A stretch of 64,000 nt of DNA from positions 41,090,873-41,154,872 of the forward strand of contig JACGWO010000003.1 of assembly GCA_034509735.1 (NCBI GenBank), written 5' to 3'. The notes under the pieces were generated by a model that ran no database searches, had not been told where the DNA came from, and saw only the letters and a list, made by a program, of their open reading frames with translations. The stretch is from Sesamum alatum (Eukaryota; Streptophyta; Magnoliopsida; Lamiales; Pedaliaceae). The translations under genes and the position numbers were made by a program. This document shows, in pieces, positions 1-11,240 of this stretch (the first letter of the stretch is position 1; each line of letters opens with the position of its first letter).

Positions 1-43
1 TTTGTTACCTCCTATTTCTCATTATGAGCTTAATGTCAATCCA

Positions 44-83
<40 letters not shown>

Positions 84-432
84 TGATGTTGTGAGGTCTT
101 ATTATACTCTTTAGTGGTAGAATTGATGATACTTATCAATCGCGAGAGGGAGTATTTATAACCAGATTCGGGAGGAGGGGGGGCTATACCCCCGCGGCCT
201 CATAGGATATCTTTTGCTTGATCTTTTTAGGATTTTCTCGGATTTTCGGGGATCTCGTCGGATCTGCGGTGCTCTGTCTTGAATCGATACGAGGCCCTTT
301 CTTTGCAAAGTTATCCCCGCGAGATCCCTCGTGGCTCTCCTCTTGCGCGAAATCATCCCCCGAGGTCCCTCGTAGCCTTTCTCTCATTTGCCTTCTTCGT
401 ATTCCTCTCTCCTGCCCACATCACATATAATA
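1..432. other. Spacer with TA microsatellite and GC-rich two-copy repeat
   Basis: No gene is recognised. A TA dinucleotide run lies at about 46-77. The segment 170-400 is much more GC-rich than its surroundings and contains two diverged copies of a roughly 39-bp unit at about 302-385, both sharing a core like GAGRTCCCTCGTRGC. A TATA-like TATAAATA reads on the minus strand at about 152-160. Together these could be the edge of an old LTR, but no partner copy is in the window. The short open frames here overlap on both strands and lack any family signature. Confidence 0.4.
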
Positions 433-782
433 AGAGTTAATTGCACTTATACCTCTCTTAAAAATGTGGAATTACACTTTTCCCAAAAAAACTTTCGAAA
501 CTACACTAGCAACCTATTTAAAAATACATTTACTTACAAGTATAAAAACATTATTACAGTATCTTTCTTCAAATTTTGTATGAAATTCTTAATAAGGGAT
601 AAAATTGCAAGTTTACGTAATTTTTTTGTTGATGTTGGCATTTTCCCTCCAATTAACCCTAACGGGAAAGAGGATAGTTGTAAAGAGAGAATTCTTAGAT
701 GGAGTGCAAGTGTAAGTTTGAAAGTTTTTTGAAAAAGTATAATTTCACATTTACAAAAAAGGGTTTAAGTGTAATTAACCCT
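433..782. mobile_element. MITE with about 50-bp terminal inverted repeats
   Basis: The left end reads AGAGTTAATTGCACTTATAC and the right end, on the opposite strand, reads AGGGTTAATTACACTTAAAC. The match continues for about 50 bases with scattered changes. The element is 350 bp and has no coding capacity, as expected of a non-autonomous DNA transposon. I could not define a clean target-site duplication because both flanks are A/T-rich. The superfamily is therefore left open. Confidence 0.7.
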
Positions 783-1142
783 ATAAATTATAATTTGGTA
801 AGAAAGAACCTATATATTAACTGAATTTGTAGCCGTTCTTTCCAAGTCTTTGTAACAAGAAAAAAGAAAAGGTTATTCAAAATTAAATATTTCATTCACG
901 CGGGTCGATCGAGGGAGTAGGAGGACGTGCATGAGACTAATGGTAGGGCTGTTTCGCCAGCTGGTATGAATGAGAGTGATAATATTTTGTCATTGGAGTT
1001 TGATTACGATGACAAGGGTAGCAAGACGTGCATACCTAATTAATTCTAAAATACAAATCATTATGTTTGATTGCAGGCTTTAGATAGGATTGATAAATAA
1101 TTTAGAGGGAGATTAGTTAGATCTATGCTTATATTCATATAT
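783..1142. other. Spacer, nothing recognised
   Basis: This is 360 bp of ordinary AT-rich sequence between the MITE and the left end of the CACTA element. I see no gene. Its last three bases, TAT, are the left target-site duplication of the CACTA element. Confidence 0.5.
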
Positions 1143-1149
1143 CACTAAA

Positions 1150-1800
1150 AAAAAATGTGGGACTAGGAACGAATACAGACGACCGTTCCAATCGTCGTTC
1201 CTAATAGGAACGATAAGTGGAACTGTTGTGAAATGAGAATAGTTGATGACGTCACTGTCGTGGTAATTGTAATACAAATTAATAGGAACGGCACAACTAT
1301 TCCTATTCGAGTGCCAAATTATATGAGCCAATTTGTACCCCAATAGCCATTCCTAAAGGGGACCTGATATATTTTGGACTTCAATTTGGAACACATGTGT
1401 GAAATTTGGAACGAATAGTCGACCGAGAACACTTACCGTTGCTACATCTGTTCCAATGGCCGAGTCTATTTGGACCGGTGGGCTAACCGTTCCAACATGT
1501 AGTCCTACATAAGACCTTTTACGCCATGGACAAAAATGTAATGCAATTACCGTTCTAAATTGTGGGTATATACTAACTGCAATATTGTTACAATTACCGT
1601 TCCCAATTGTACTCCAATTAGGAATGGTCGTACTGCTTGTGCCTCATACCGTTCCTAATATGCCCTAACGGCTATATTTCAATAGTAATATTACTGTTCC
1701 TGTCTCCCCTCCTGAGATCGTTCCTAAAGTTGGAACAACGGCTATATTTAAACGACTAGTTTTGTGTTCCAAATAATATTCCAATGTCCGTTCCAATATT
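1150..1800. repeat. Left subterminal repeats of the first CACTA element
   Basis: Many degenerate copies of GGAACGRT and its complement CCGTTCC(A/T) occur here in both orientations, for example GGAACGATAAG near 1208, ACCGTTCCTAA near 1657 and CCGTTCCAATA near 1790. In En/Spm elements, subterminal repeats of this sort bind the TNPA-like protein. The same motif returns at 14455-15790 and 19075-19760, which ties the two ends together as one element. Confidence 0.75.
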
Positions 1801-1889
1801 TTCTATATATATATGTCCCCCTCCTTTGTCATTGTTCTTATAATCACTCTCCAGCTCATTTTGTTGTAACTTTCCCTCTTGATTTTTTA

Positions 1890-2847
1890 TACGGAAAATC
1901 GAACATATCAATTACCGAGCGTGAATTTTATATTGATATTGATAGGTGTTTTGCTCAGGTAAGTATGCAAAATTCTGTTATTTTTGTATATACATATATA
2001 TATATATAATATACTCTCGTCATTAATTGAGTACTGTATATATAATATACTCTCGTCTCAGCGTGCATATATGGACGGGGACAAGATTAAGTGTCCCTGT
2101 CGGAAGTGCAAAAACGAACGGTTCAAAACACCAAACGAGGTAAATTTTGATTGTGTACGAAAGGGTTTATACCAGAGTATTATAATTGGACTTCGCATAG
2201 TGAGGAGAATGTGCAGGAATACTTTGAAGCAATGACAGTGCCCCCTGTGCAGCAGCAGCAAACGGCATCCGTTCAGGAGAAGGGTAGTTTGCATTGGGGT
2301 CATGCGGCTCAGATGGATTGGCCGTAGAGGATAGTATTCGATGCAGTTGGGCCGTCTTTCTAGTCTTCGTACAACCAGGAGGGACCGATTGATGATGGTA
2401 CTCGGTATTGTCCATCTGATGTGGGTCCTAGTTCATATTATGATTCGGGGCCTTATGATTATGTGTCTGGCTTGTCAGACCGTTTTTTTGATGTAGTTCA
2501 TGCTGCGGACCAACCGTTGTGGAACGACTGCACCACCTCTCAGTTGGCGGCAATTGCCTCTTTGGTGAATATCAAGGCCGAAGGGGGTTGTTCCGAGCAT
2601 ACATATGATCGGTTATGCCAGTGGGCTGATACTGTAATGCCCCGCGATCACACTTTCCCCGCTGATTATTACAATACGAAGAAATTGATAAGAGAATTGG
2701 GTTTACCAGTTCAGAAGATTGATGCTTGCAAAAACGGTTGCATGTTGTACTGGAAAGGACGATATTGATTTGGAATATTGCAAGTTCTGTAGAGACGCTA
2801 GGTACAAGCTCAGCAGGGACAGAAATCCTAAATGCAAGAAGTCCCCG
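1890..2847 (+). pseudogene. CACTA tnp2-type transposase, 5' part (broken)
   Basis: The protein encoded would cut and rejoin the CACTA element. A consensus splice donor CAG|GTAAGT at 1956 and an acceptor ending CAG at 2061 join an upstream exon to a cysteine-rich block (M-D-G-D-K-I-K-C-P-C-R-K-C) typical of the transposase-associated domain. Downstream come the tnp2 hallmark C-x-N-G-C-M-L-Y-W-K near 2740 and a second Cys pair. Lesions visible are a one-base loss near 2168, in-frame TAG codons near 2325 and 2361, and an extra base near 2757. The frame then runs into the Athila insertion after the codons for K-K-S-P and resumes at 14089. It is a decayed but clearly recognisable member of the family. 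The extent of the first exon is uncertain. Confidence 0.8.
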
Positions 2848-4082
2848 TGATTAGGGGAAATTATACAACTTATTCCTATGTTTTCACCCTCATTTTATCT
2901 CGATATAATGCTTGTTCTTGGGTATATTTGTGGTTTTTAGGAACTTTGATGGGCAAAAAGGGCAAGTGCAAGACAAGAGTCCAAACATAGAGAGAAGAGT
3001 CAAAAATCCTGCAGAAATGACTACAAGTTAGCCCGTGACCCACGGACTATCAGAAATCCGGTTTCAGAAGCGCAGAAGCATAACCCGTGACCCACGGGTT
3101 ATCAGACATTCGCTGGGCGGAAATTGGCAGACGAGTTGACCTACAAAAATCGAGAATTCTGATTATAGGTCAACCAAAAAGGAGTCCTATTTCCCTTGTA
3201 ATCCACCTTAGAGTCTTGGTTAGAATAGGACTAGAAAAGAAAAAGAGTTTCTATGCTAAATAGAGTCCTATTCCTCTCCTTCCTCAACTAGGATTGTCCC
3301 TCTATATAAAGAAGGAGGGAGGAGAAGACTGAAATCAACTTGTTTTTCCAGCAATTTTCTGCATCTTTGTGTTTTTTGCTAGAATTAGGATGAACTAATT
3401 TTCTTTTTGTGCTAAGGCTTATGGAAAGCCTAATTGATACTATGTGTTAAATATTTTTCTGGATTAATCCACCGTTATTTTCGCATATCCATGAGTTATT
3501 GTGTTTATTGCTATTATTTAAGAGCTTGATCACCTCTTAGATTTGCTTAATTATGTTAATGAACCGAGAGGGAATTTAGCATAGTGGAAAGGTAATTCAT
3601 GGTATGGATTGAATGATGTGTAGACATACACAGGCATGATCTATCTGGTTCCATAGGTTTTTCATGAATCTTAATGCGTTATTATCACGAGTCTTGGAAG
3701 AGGACAGATCCCCTAATTCCTTGGTAGTAATAGGTTCGATATAGCTCGAGAGAGTATATTGGATTAAATTAGGAAAAACCTCAGTATGCGAAGATAATTA
3801 TTTGTGTGATTGATCCGTTAATATTAAATGCATTGCGTTGATTAGGTGGACCAATAGCCGTGGCACTCCTTCCTAAATCTGCGTTTTTCCTCACCATAAT
3901 TGCTTGCTAAAAGTTGATTTTATTGTTTTTAGTAGATTCCTAAATCATCCAAACTCTTCGGTTGTCCAAATAATTAGGAATAGTCATAGTTGTGGTAATT
4001 GTTTCGTTAAATCCTCGTGGGATCGACATTCTTTATACTACTTGATAGCTAGTACACTTGCTAGTATATATTTTTGCAATCA
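2848..4082 (+). repeat. 5' LTR of the Athila-like element
   Basis: The LTR begins TGATTAGGGGAAATT and ends TTTTTGCAATCA, and is repeated at 12862-14088. U3 carries two near-palindromic hairpin motifs (about 3029-3049 and 3080-3102). A TATA box lies at 3302-3311, followed by the presumed start of transcription. Confidence 0.93.
3302..3311 (+). promoter_or_regulatory. TATA box of the Athila-like 5' LTR
   Basis: CTATATAAAG lies 780 bp before the LTR end, in front of a purine-rich leader, and is repeated at 13311-13320 in the 3' LTR. Its position fits the core promoter of the retrotransposon. Confidence 0.7.
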
Positions 4083-4088
4083 AGTTTT

Positions 4089-4106
4089 TGGCGCCGTTGC
4101 CGGGGA
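4089..4106 (+). other. Primer-binding site of the Athila-like element
   Basis: TGGCGCCGTTGCCGGGGA starts six bases after the 5' LTR. This is the sequence type known from Athila-lineage elements, where it is assigned to a tRNA-Asp primer. The primer identity is from family knowledge, not from this window. Confidence 0.85.
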
Positions 4107-4222
4107 TTTAATTCGAAAGAATATCATAACTCGCTGGACTTAATTAATTTGGATTTTTCCTTGCTTTATTTTTATCTTTACTTTTCTACCTCACTTCTCT
4201 TCTTCCTTTGGTGCACAGTTTA

Positions 4223-5908
4223 ATGACACGAAGTGGTGGTGGAGAGTTAGCACGATTCGACCCTGAAATTGAGAGAACTTTTCGCCAACAAAGAAACACC
4301 ATCGAGAGGGGTGAAGGGAGTGGAAATTCCAACACCGAGGATCAACCTATTCTCATAGAACCGGCCATGGCAAATGCTTTAGGGGTCGTGGAGAGGCCAA
4401 TGATGGAGTATGCGTTCCCAACAGCAGATGGGGTGACATCTAGCATTGCCAAACCTTCGATCCAAGCCAACAATTTTGAGATCAAGCCGGCCATCATTCA
4501 GATGATCCAAACACGTGTGCAGTTTTCTGGTTTGCGTGATGAAAATCCGAATCAACATCTCTCTAACTTTCTTGAAATTTGTGATACTTTTAAGTTTAAT
4601 GGTGTTAGTGATGATGCTGTTAGGCTTAGATTATTTCCGTTTTCCTTGTGTGATAAGGCCAAGGATTGGCTACAGTCGTTGCCTGCCGGTAGTATTACAA
4701 CTTGGCAAGACCTGACACAAAAATTTCTTGCTAAATACTTTCCCTCTTCTAAAACTGCTAAATTGCTCAATGACATCACTTCTTTTGTGCAGTCAGATAG
4801 GGAATCACTATATGATGCGTGGGAACGTTTTAGGGAGATGCTTAAAAAGTGCCCTCATCATGAGCTCCCAGTATGGAGGCAGGTCCAGACATTCTACAAT
4901 GGTCTCACGTTGGCCAACCGAGCCACCATCGATGCAGCTGCAGGTGGTACTATCATGAAGAAACTGCCATCAGAGGCATTCACAATCATTGATGAGATAG
5001 CATCGAATTTCTACTCATATAACCAGGACCGACGAGTAGCCGGTATCCATCAAGTTGACGCAACAACGGCACTATCTGCACAAATGGCTGCACTAACGCA
5101 ACAACTGAATAACTTTGGAGCCACGATGTGGAACGCTCCACCCTTAGGACCTTGCGGCGCATGTGGCCAAATGGGTCATTTAAGTCAAGACTGCAAGGTA
5201 GGAAACGTAAGTGCTGTTTATGAAGATGCTAATTTTGTTTCTCATGGTGGCAGGTCCAACTTTAATCCATACTCCAACACCTACAATCCGGGATGGCGTA
5301 GCCACCCCAATTTTTCGTGGAGTAACAACCAACAACAAGGACCACCGGGGTACCAACAACAACCACGCCAGCAGCAGCCGCCGCAAGAGAAGAAGAATAA
5401 CCTTGAAGAAATGCTCTCCTCCTTCATCTCCGCCGCCAACACTCGTTTTCAGAATCAAGAGGCTTCAATCCGAAATCTCGAGGTCCAAATGGGGCAACTC
5501 GCGAGCATGCTCACCAGCAAAACGGAGGGGCAACTTCCGAGTAACACCGAGAAGAATCCTAAGGAACAAGTCAATGCAATCACTCTCAAGAACGGGAAAA
5601 TTCTTGGGAAGGACTCGCCCCACGAGCGGGTAGAGGAGCCTCAACCAACGGAGGATGTGGAACCTCAAGAGGAAGAAAAAGGGAGTACTCCTAAACTTAA
5701 TCTTGATGAAGTTCCTCCATATATCCCATATCCCAAGCGCGTTTTGAAGGCAAATTTGGATAAACAGTTTGGTAAATTTCTAGAGATATTCAAGAAAATT
5801 CATGTTAACATCCCTCTCCTTGATGCTCTCTCACAGATGCCAAGCTACGCCAAGTTTTTGAAAGAGGTAATATCCAACAAGAAAAAGTGGGCGAATGGAG
5901 AACGGTGA
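4223..5908 (+). CDS. gag: Gag protein of the Athila-like element (intact frame)
   Basis: This is the capsid and nucleocapsid precursor that packages the element RNA. The frame encodes about 561 residues from the first ATG, at 4223, 117 bp after the primer-binding site. The retrotransposon gag domain is in the N-terminal half, with motifs D-K-A-K-D-W-L and F-L-A-K-Y-F-P followed by E-S-L-Y-D-A-W-E-R-F. A single zinc knuckle, C311-x2-C314-x4-H319-x4-C324, follows. Then comes a Gln/Pro/Asn-rich stretch and an acidic linker toward protease. It is the longest intact frame in the retroelements here. The protease frame overlaps its 3' end by about 20 bases, so Gag-Pol would need a frame change or the lesion is secondary. 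Confidence 0.9.
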   Translation: MTRSGGGELARFDPEIERTFRQQRNTIERGEGSGNSNTEDQPILIEPAMANALGVVERPMMEYAFPTADGVTSSIAKPSIQANNFEIKPAIIQMIQTRVQFSGLRDENPNQHLSNFLEICDTFKFNGVSDDAVRLRLFPFSLCDKAKDWLQSLPAGSITTWQDLTQKFLAKYFPSSKTAKLLNDITSFVQSDRESLYDAWERFREMLKKCPHHELPVWRQVQTFYNGLTLANRATIDAAAGGTIMKKLPSEAFTIIDEIASNFYSYNQDRRVAGIHQVDATTALSAQMAALTQQLNNFGATMWNAPPLGPCGACGQMGHLSQDCKVGNVSAVYEDANFVSHGGRSNFNPYSNTYNPGWRSHPNFSWSNNQQQGPPGYQQQPRQQQPPQEKKNNLEEMLSSFISAANTRFQNQEASIRNLEVQMGQLASMLTSKTEGQLPSNTEKNPKEQVNAITLKNGKILGKDSPHERVEEPQPTEDVEPQEEEKGSTPKLNLDEVPPYIPYPKRVLKANLDKQFGKFLEIFKKIHVNIPLLDALSQMPSYAKFLKEVISNKKKWANGER

Positions 5909-6520
5909 AACTCAACGAGGAATGCTCAGCGATCCTGCAAAATAAACTTCCACCAAAGCTCAAAGATCCGGGGAGTTTTTCAATACCTTGCACTATCGGG
6001 GAAGTAAATTTTGACAAAGCTTTATGTGATCTAGGTGCTAGCATTAATTTGATGCCGTATTCTATATTTGCTAGATTAGGAATGCATGAGCTCTCACCAA
6101 CTATAATCACATTACAACTAGCCGATAGGAGTATTAAATACCCTAGAGGGATAGTTGAGGATGTATTGGTCAAAGTAGGAAAGTTTGTCATCCCCGTTGA
6201 TTTTGTCGTTCTTGACATGGAAGAGGATGTGAATACTCCATTGATTTTAGGTAGACCTTTCCTTGCTACGGGAAAAGCTTTAATTGATGTGCAAAAGGGG
6301 CAACTTACACTTAGAATCAATAATGAGGAGGTCGTTTTTAATGTGTTCAAAGCTATCAAACACCCAAAACATGTGGAGCATGAAGTTTTTTCCATTGATT
6401 GCATTGAGGCATTAACAGACGATTGTACCATGTTGAGTAACGAAAAAGACTCTTTTGATGTGTGTGTATTCTCAACTCTAAAGAGTGTTTTTTGCAGGAA
6501 GGTTTAGGGGAGCGCGTCGA
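5887..6520 (+). pseudogene. pol: Aspartic protease part of Athila-like pol
   Basis: This segment would process the Gag-Pol polyprotein. The active-site motif reads D-L-G-A-S near 6027, the usual Athila variant of D-T/S-G, followed by I-N-L-M-P. The second hallmark, L-I-L-G-R-P-F-L, lies near 6241. The open frame ends at 6507, after which the coding sense continues in another frame toward reverse transcriptase. This single frame shift, like others downstream, could be decay or a base-call error. Confidence 0.8.
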
Positions 6521-6789
6521 AGCACTATGCCATTTGGAGGCCAACCAGGATGAGACCACACCACGACCACGTCGGTTCCTTCCTTTGGGTGGTCCTCCGA
6601 CTCCAGTATTGAAGCCATCCACCGAAATGCCCCTACTCTCGAACTCAAGCCTCTTCCTCCCCATCTTAAGTATGTTTTTCTTGGAAAGAATCATCCTTAC
6701 CGGTTATTGTTTCATCCAATTTGACAGGTTTACAAGAGGAAAAGTTGCAAACGAGTGCTCAAGGAACACTTGGCGGCTATCGGTTGGAG

Positions 6790-8175
6790 CATTGCCCGAT
6801 ATTAAGGGAATCAGCCCGGTGACGTGTACACACAAAATTTTGATGGAGGATGGGCACAAGCCGAAGGCACAACCACAACGTCGGTTGAATCCGAACATGC
6901 AAGAGGTAGTAAAAAAGGAAATCCTCAAATGGCTCGCGGCAGGTATTATCTATCCCATTTCTGATTCTGCATGGGTAAGTCCTGTTCAATGTGTTCTCAA
7001 GAAAAGGTGGGATGACGGTAGTAGCCAATGACAATAATGAACTCATCCCTACTAGAACAGTCACGGGATGGAGGGTGTGTATTGATTATAGGGCGCTTAA
7101 TGAGGCCACTAGGAAAGACCATTTCCCCCTCCCCTTCATTGACCAAATGGTTGAAAAACTCGCGGGACATGCGTTTTTACTGTTTCTTAGATGGTTACTC
7201 CGGATACCACCAGGTGGCCATCGCCCCTGAGGATCAAGAGAAAACCACCTTCACATGTCCCTTTGGTACGTTTGCATTTAGGAGAATGCCATTTGGATTG
7301 TGCAATGCACCAGCTACCTTTCAACGTTGCATGATTTCTGTGTTTGGTGATTTTCATTGATCATTTTATGGAAGTCTTTATGGATGATTTCTCTGTTTAT
7401 GCACAATCTTTTGACACATGTTTAGTTAACTTGGACAAAGTCTTGCAAAGGTGTGAAGAAACAAATCTTGTGTTAAATTGGGAAAAATGTCATTTCATGG
7501 TGAGTGAAGGGATTGTTCTAGGACATAAAGTCTCTTCTCGTGGTATAGAGGTCGATAGAGCAAAAGTCGAACTAATTGCAAAACTTCCGATCCCTCAGTC
7601 TGTAAAGGATGTAAGAGGTTTCCTAGGTCACGCCGGCTTCTATAGGCGGTTCATTAAGGATTTCTCAAAAGTGGCTAGACCTTTGACCCATCTCTTGAGT
7701 AAGGATGTACCCTTTGAATTCAATGATGAGTGTGTGCATGCATTTCGTTTGCTCAAAGAAAGACTCACCACTGCGCCTATTGTGTCTGCACCTTTATGGG
7801 ATTTGCCTTTTGAAATCATGTGTGATGCTAGTAACGACAATCTAGGGGCTGTTTTGGGACAACGAGTAGAAAAGAAATTTCATACTATTATTATGCAAGT
7901 AGAACGATGAATGAAGCTCAATGCAATTACGCCACCACAGAAAAAGAACTGCTCGCAGTCATCTTTGCTATTGAGAAATTTCGACCTTACTTGTTGCTAT
8001 CCAAAAGTGATTATCTTTACTGATCATGCCAGCTCTTCGATACCTTTTGTCTAAACGTGATGCTAAACCTCGGTTATTGCGGTGGATCCTCTTACTGCAG
8101 GAATTGACGTGGAGATAAAAGACCGCAAGGGCTCGGAAAACACAGTGGCCGATCACCTATCTAGACTAGATAGGG
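6790..8175 (+). pseudogene. pol: Reverse transcriptase and RNase H of Athila-like pol (frameshifted)
   Basis: This part would copy the element RNA into DNA. In order it shows W-R-V-C-I-D-Y-R near 7070, L-D-G-Y-S-G-Y near 7187, F-G-L-C-N-A-P near 7295, and the catalytic F-M-D-D at about 7377-7388. RNase H follows, with C-D-A-S-N near 7820, T-E-K-E-L-L-A-V near 7938 and A-D-H-L-S-R-L near 8148. The sense crosses frames at about 7010, 7150-7180, 7345, 7885 and 8010. All of these are compatible with one-base changes. All catalytic blocks are present, so the gene is young but not translatable as read. Confidence 0.85.
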
Positions 8176-8289
8176 ATTATGTAGAAACCATGCAAGATTT
8201 CACCCTTCGTGATGAGTTCCCCGATGAACAATTGCACGCTATCAACACAAAAGGCGAACCATGGTTCGCTGACTTTGCGAATTTTTCTT

Positions 8290-9541
8290 GCAAGGAAATG
8301 TGGTACCAACCCACATGTCGTACCAACGAAAGAAGAAGTTCTTTTCGGATGTCAAGTACTACCTATGGGATGAACCTTATGTGTACAAGCAATGCGGGGA
8401 TGGGATGATACGGCGTTGTGTGCCCGAGGAGGAGATGCATAGTATCCTCAAATTTTGCCACGACCAAGAAAGTGGGGGACACCATGGTGCACCCAAAACA
8501 GCGCCAAAGTCCTCCAAAGCGGATTCGTTTGGCCATCATTGTTCAAGGATGCCCACGCCTATGTAAGTGTTGTGATCAATGCCAACGCACAGGTAATATC
8601 TCGCGTCGTCATGAGATGCCTCTCTCTAATATCTTAGTATGTGAAATTTTTTGATGTGTGGGGGATTGATTTTATGGGGCCTTTCCCTAAATCATATAAT
8701 AACACCTACATCCTTGTTGCGGTAGACTATGTGAGTAAGTGGGTCGAGGCTATTGGTACACCCACTAATGATTCCCGAGTGGTCCTCAAATTCCTTAAAA
8801 AGCATATTTTCACTCGTTTTGGCACCCCTCGGGCCATTATTAGTGATGGTGGGAAACATTTTGCAATAAACAGTTGAAGCCTTACTTACGAAGTTTGTGT
8901 CACTCACCGCATAGCTACCCCTTACCACCCCAAACGAGTGGCCAGTGTCGAGGTTTCTAATAGGGAGCTTAAACAAATTTTGGAGAAAACGGTAAATACC
9001 GCTAGGAAGGATTGGTTTTTGAAATTAGATGATGCCTATGGGCATATCTCACTGCATTCAAAGCCCCGATCGGTATGTCTCCCTTTCGCCTAATTTTTGG
9101 TAAACACTGTCATCTCCCGGTGGAATTAGAGCATAAAGGCTTATTGGGCCACTAAATTCCTAAACTTTGATCTTCAATGTGCAGGGGACAATCGCAAAGC
9201 TTCAACTCAATGAGTTGGATGAACTGAGGTACCACGCTTATGAGAATGCTCGTATATTCAAAGAACGCACAAAAGCTTGGCATGACGCCCGCATTAGGCC
9301 AAAGGAGTTCACAAGAGGCGACACAGTGCTACTCTACAATTCTAGGTTGGCGGTTATTTCCGGGCAAACTACGATCCAAGTGGAGTGGGCCATTCGTGGT
9401 GACGAATGTTTCCCCCCACGAGCCGTCGAGCTCCACGGAGAGAAGGGGCCCTTTAAGGTTAATGGCCAACGGCTCAAACACTACCTCGGAGGCATGCCAC
9501 CAACTCACGTCGACCCACCTCTCCAACTTTCCACACCATGA
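8290..9541 (+). pseudogene. pol: Integrase of Athila-like pol (frameshifted)
   Basis: This part would join the new DNA copy to the chromosome. The zinc-binding N-terminus is spread over two frames: H-D-Q-E-S-G-G-H-H-G near 8460 and C-D-Q-C-Q-R near 8573. The catalytic core has D in G-I-D-F-M-G-P-F-P near 8665 and D in I-I-S-D-G-G near 8840. The expected E region is degraded near 8950. The C-terminal module contains K-W-S-G-P-F near 9390, split from its flanks by another frame change. There is no chromodomain after it, as expected for Athila. Confidence 0.8.
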
Positions 9542-9644
9542 GCCTATATGGTCGAGCTAACGACGTTAAACAAGCGCTACATGGGAGGCAACCCATGCGT
9601 GTGTATTTCCATTCTTTCAGTTTCAGCACAGGTAACGGATTCCT

Positions 9645-9721
9645 GATAACCCGTGACCCACGGACTATCCTGGTACGTTTCTGCCAAGCGAATTTCTGAT
9701 AGCCCGTGACCCACGGGTTAT
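9645..9721 (+). repeat. Pair of CCCGTGACCCACGGG hairpin modules downstream of pol
   Basis: Two copies of a near-palindrome with an 8-10 bp stem and ACC loop stand about 54 bp apart, in the opposite order to the pair in each LTR (3029-3102 and 13041-13115). The neighbouring bases also match the LTR modules when the strand is reversed (TATCAGAAATTCGCT). This suggests an inverted copy of an LTR segment. No function is known to me. Confidence 0.75.
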
Positions 9722-10174
9722 TTAGAATGCGCTTCTGTCCGCGGCTGCAGTTGTTTTTCATACGTTTTTTTTTTTATCTTCTTTTCCGAAAAAAAAATAA
9801 TAATAATAAATAAAATAAAACTAAATAAATCCAAATTTCAGCAGAAATAGAAATCCCTAAACTTGGGAAATTAGGGCACTACAATCACACCAAGCACTCA
9901 CCTCTCTCTCCTTCTCAACAGCGCCGTGTCTCAGCCATCCCCGCCGCTCGCCGCCGCGACTCCACCGCAGTTCGCCGCCGCGTCCCAGCCTCCGTCTGAC
10001 GTTGGCTCCGCCCCACCACTGGAACCCCACCGTCGCCCCTGGTCAGGCCGCGACTCGCCACGCAGCAGCGCCGCGACTCACCCGCAGTCCGCCGCCGCGC
10101 ACCCCTTTGTTTTTGTTTTGTTTTTTTTTTTTTTTTTTTTTTAACTCCCGTTTTTTTTTCCTCTTGTTCTCCAC

Positions 10175-11240
10175 TTGTGTCTGACGTGCTCCTTCTGCTA
10201 CAGGTTCCCATGGACACTCCAGGCTCGTCCCGTTCTCGGCGCCGCCTCAGCCGCTCCAGTGTCACAATTACCACCGGCCGACAGCGATCTTGGCAGTCAC
10301 CTTACGTTCCGCTCTCAGCGTCATCGGGAGAGGTATGCTACAGTTTCTGCGCTCCGTATTCTCCCAGGTAAGTCTATCCATCGCCCGACGCTCATTGAAT
10401 TACAACTCGTTGATACTGTTGATGGACTGGTTCGAAACTCATGTTGGGACTGTTTTTGCTCTATTCAACATCCTGTTTACATTGAGCTGATGCGTGAGTT
10501 CTATGCTACTTATGAATTTGCACCACCCGCACACTTAAGCACGCCGGGTGCCATCAAGTTTCGTCTGTGTGGTCGTACTTTTAATCTATCTGTCACTGAC
10601 TTTAACTTGGCACTTGGTTTTATTGATCCCGTTTTGGCCTCAAAGTGATGCCTATTTGTCTAGTGCTTGTGATTTTCCTGATTCTTTCATCCCTCAATGT
10701 GTCCATTCGGAACTAGCCGGCAATTTGGCACCTGACAACTGTTTTCTATGATTCTAGCAAGACTAAAGACACCTACCTCCTTGACCCTGCTCTTCGGTAC
10801 CTGCACCGTTTCCTTGCTTTCACTTCTCCGGACGCAAGGATCGGCTGCTGTGCTAAATAAAACTGAATTGTTTTTCTTATGGAGCATGCTCACTCATACT
10901 AGGATTAATGTGGGTTTTTGGGTCGCTTCCCAAATTCCAAACTATTGTCTCTAACAGCGGCCATTAATTCTAGGGTCTTTAGTTACGCAGATTGCTGTAA
11001 ATGCCGGCTTACTCGATCTCACCCACACCACTCTTCACATTGCATGCATTCCCCAACCCCTAGATGTTGAGCTTGGATCATATGGGTCTAAATCGTTCGC
11101 CAAGGCGGCGTTATCGCTTGCCCCTGCAGGTTCTACAGGTCCGCGCCTTGGCCGCCGCCAGCGCGAGGCTAGTCCTCGCCCCGATGAAGATCCTACACCC
11201 CTTGCACCGAGACCCTTCATGACGGTTGGACGACGTTGAT
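10175..11240 (+). pseudogene. Athila-type extra ORF (ATHILA ORF-1 / env-like region), frameshifted
   Basis: Athila elements carry an additional gene after integrase, sometimes called env-like, of unproven role. The frame at about 10310-10648 contains P-V-Y-I-E-L-M-R-E-F-Y followed by a Gly-rich C-G-R-T-F-N-L block, which resembles the ATHILA ORF-1 family. Sense continues in other frames through L-D-P-A-L-R-Y-L-H near 10783 and L-W-S-M-L-T-H-T-R-I-N near 10880, ending near 11240. At least three frame changes and one stop break it. There is no convincing signal peptide or membrane segment. Upstream (9900-10170) lies a Pro/Ala-rich, poly-T containing leader. Confidence 0.65.

Noticed and set aside
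156..430. Overlapping frames on both strands at 156-430
   Set aside because: They arise from a GC-rich two-copy repeat, lack family motifs and have no splice or promoter context that favours one of them.
9915..10274. Minus-strand frame of 119 residues rich in Arg and Lys
   Set aside because: It is the reverse of a Pro/Ala-rich leader and poly-T tract in the Athila element. The composition is fully explained by the plus-strand repeat.
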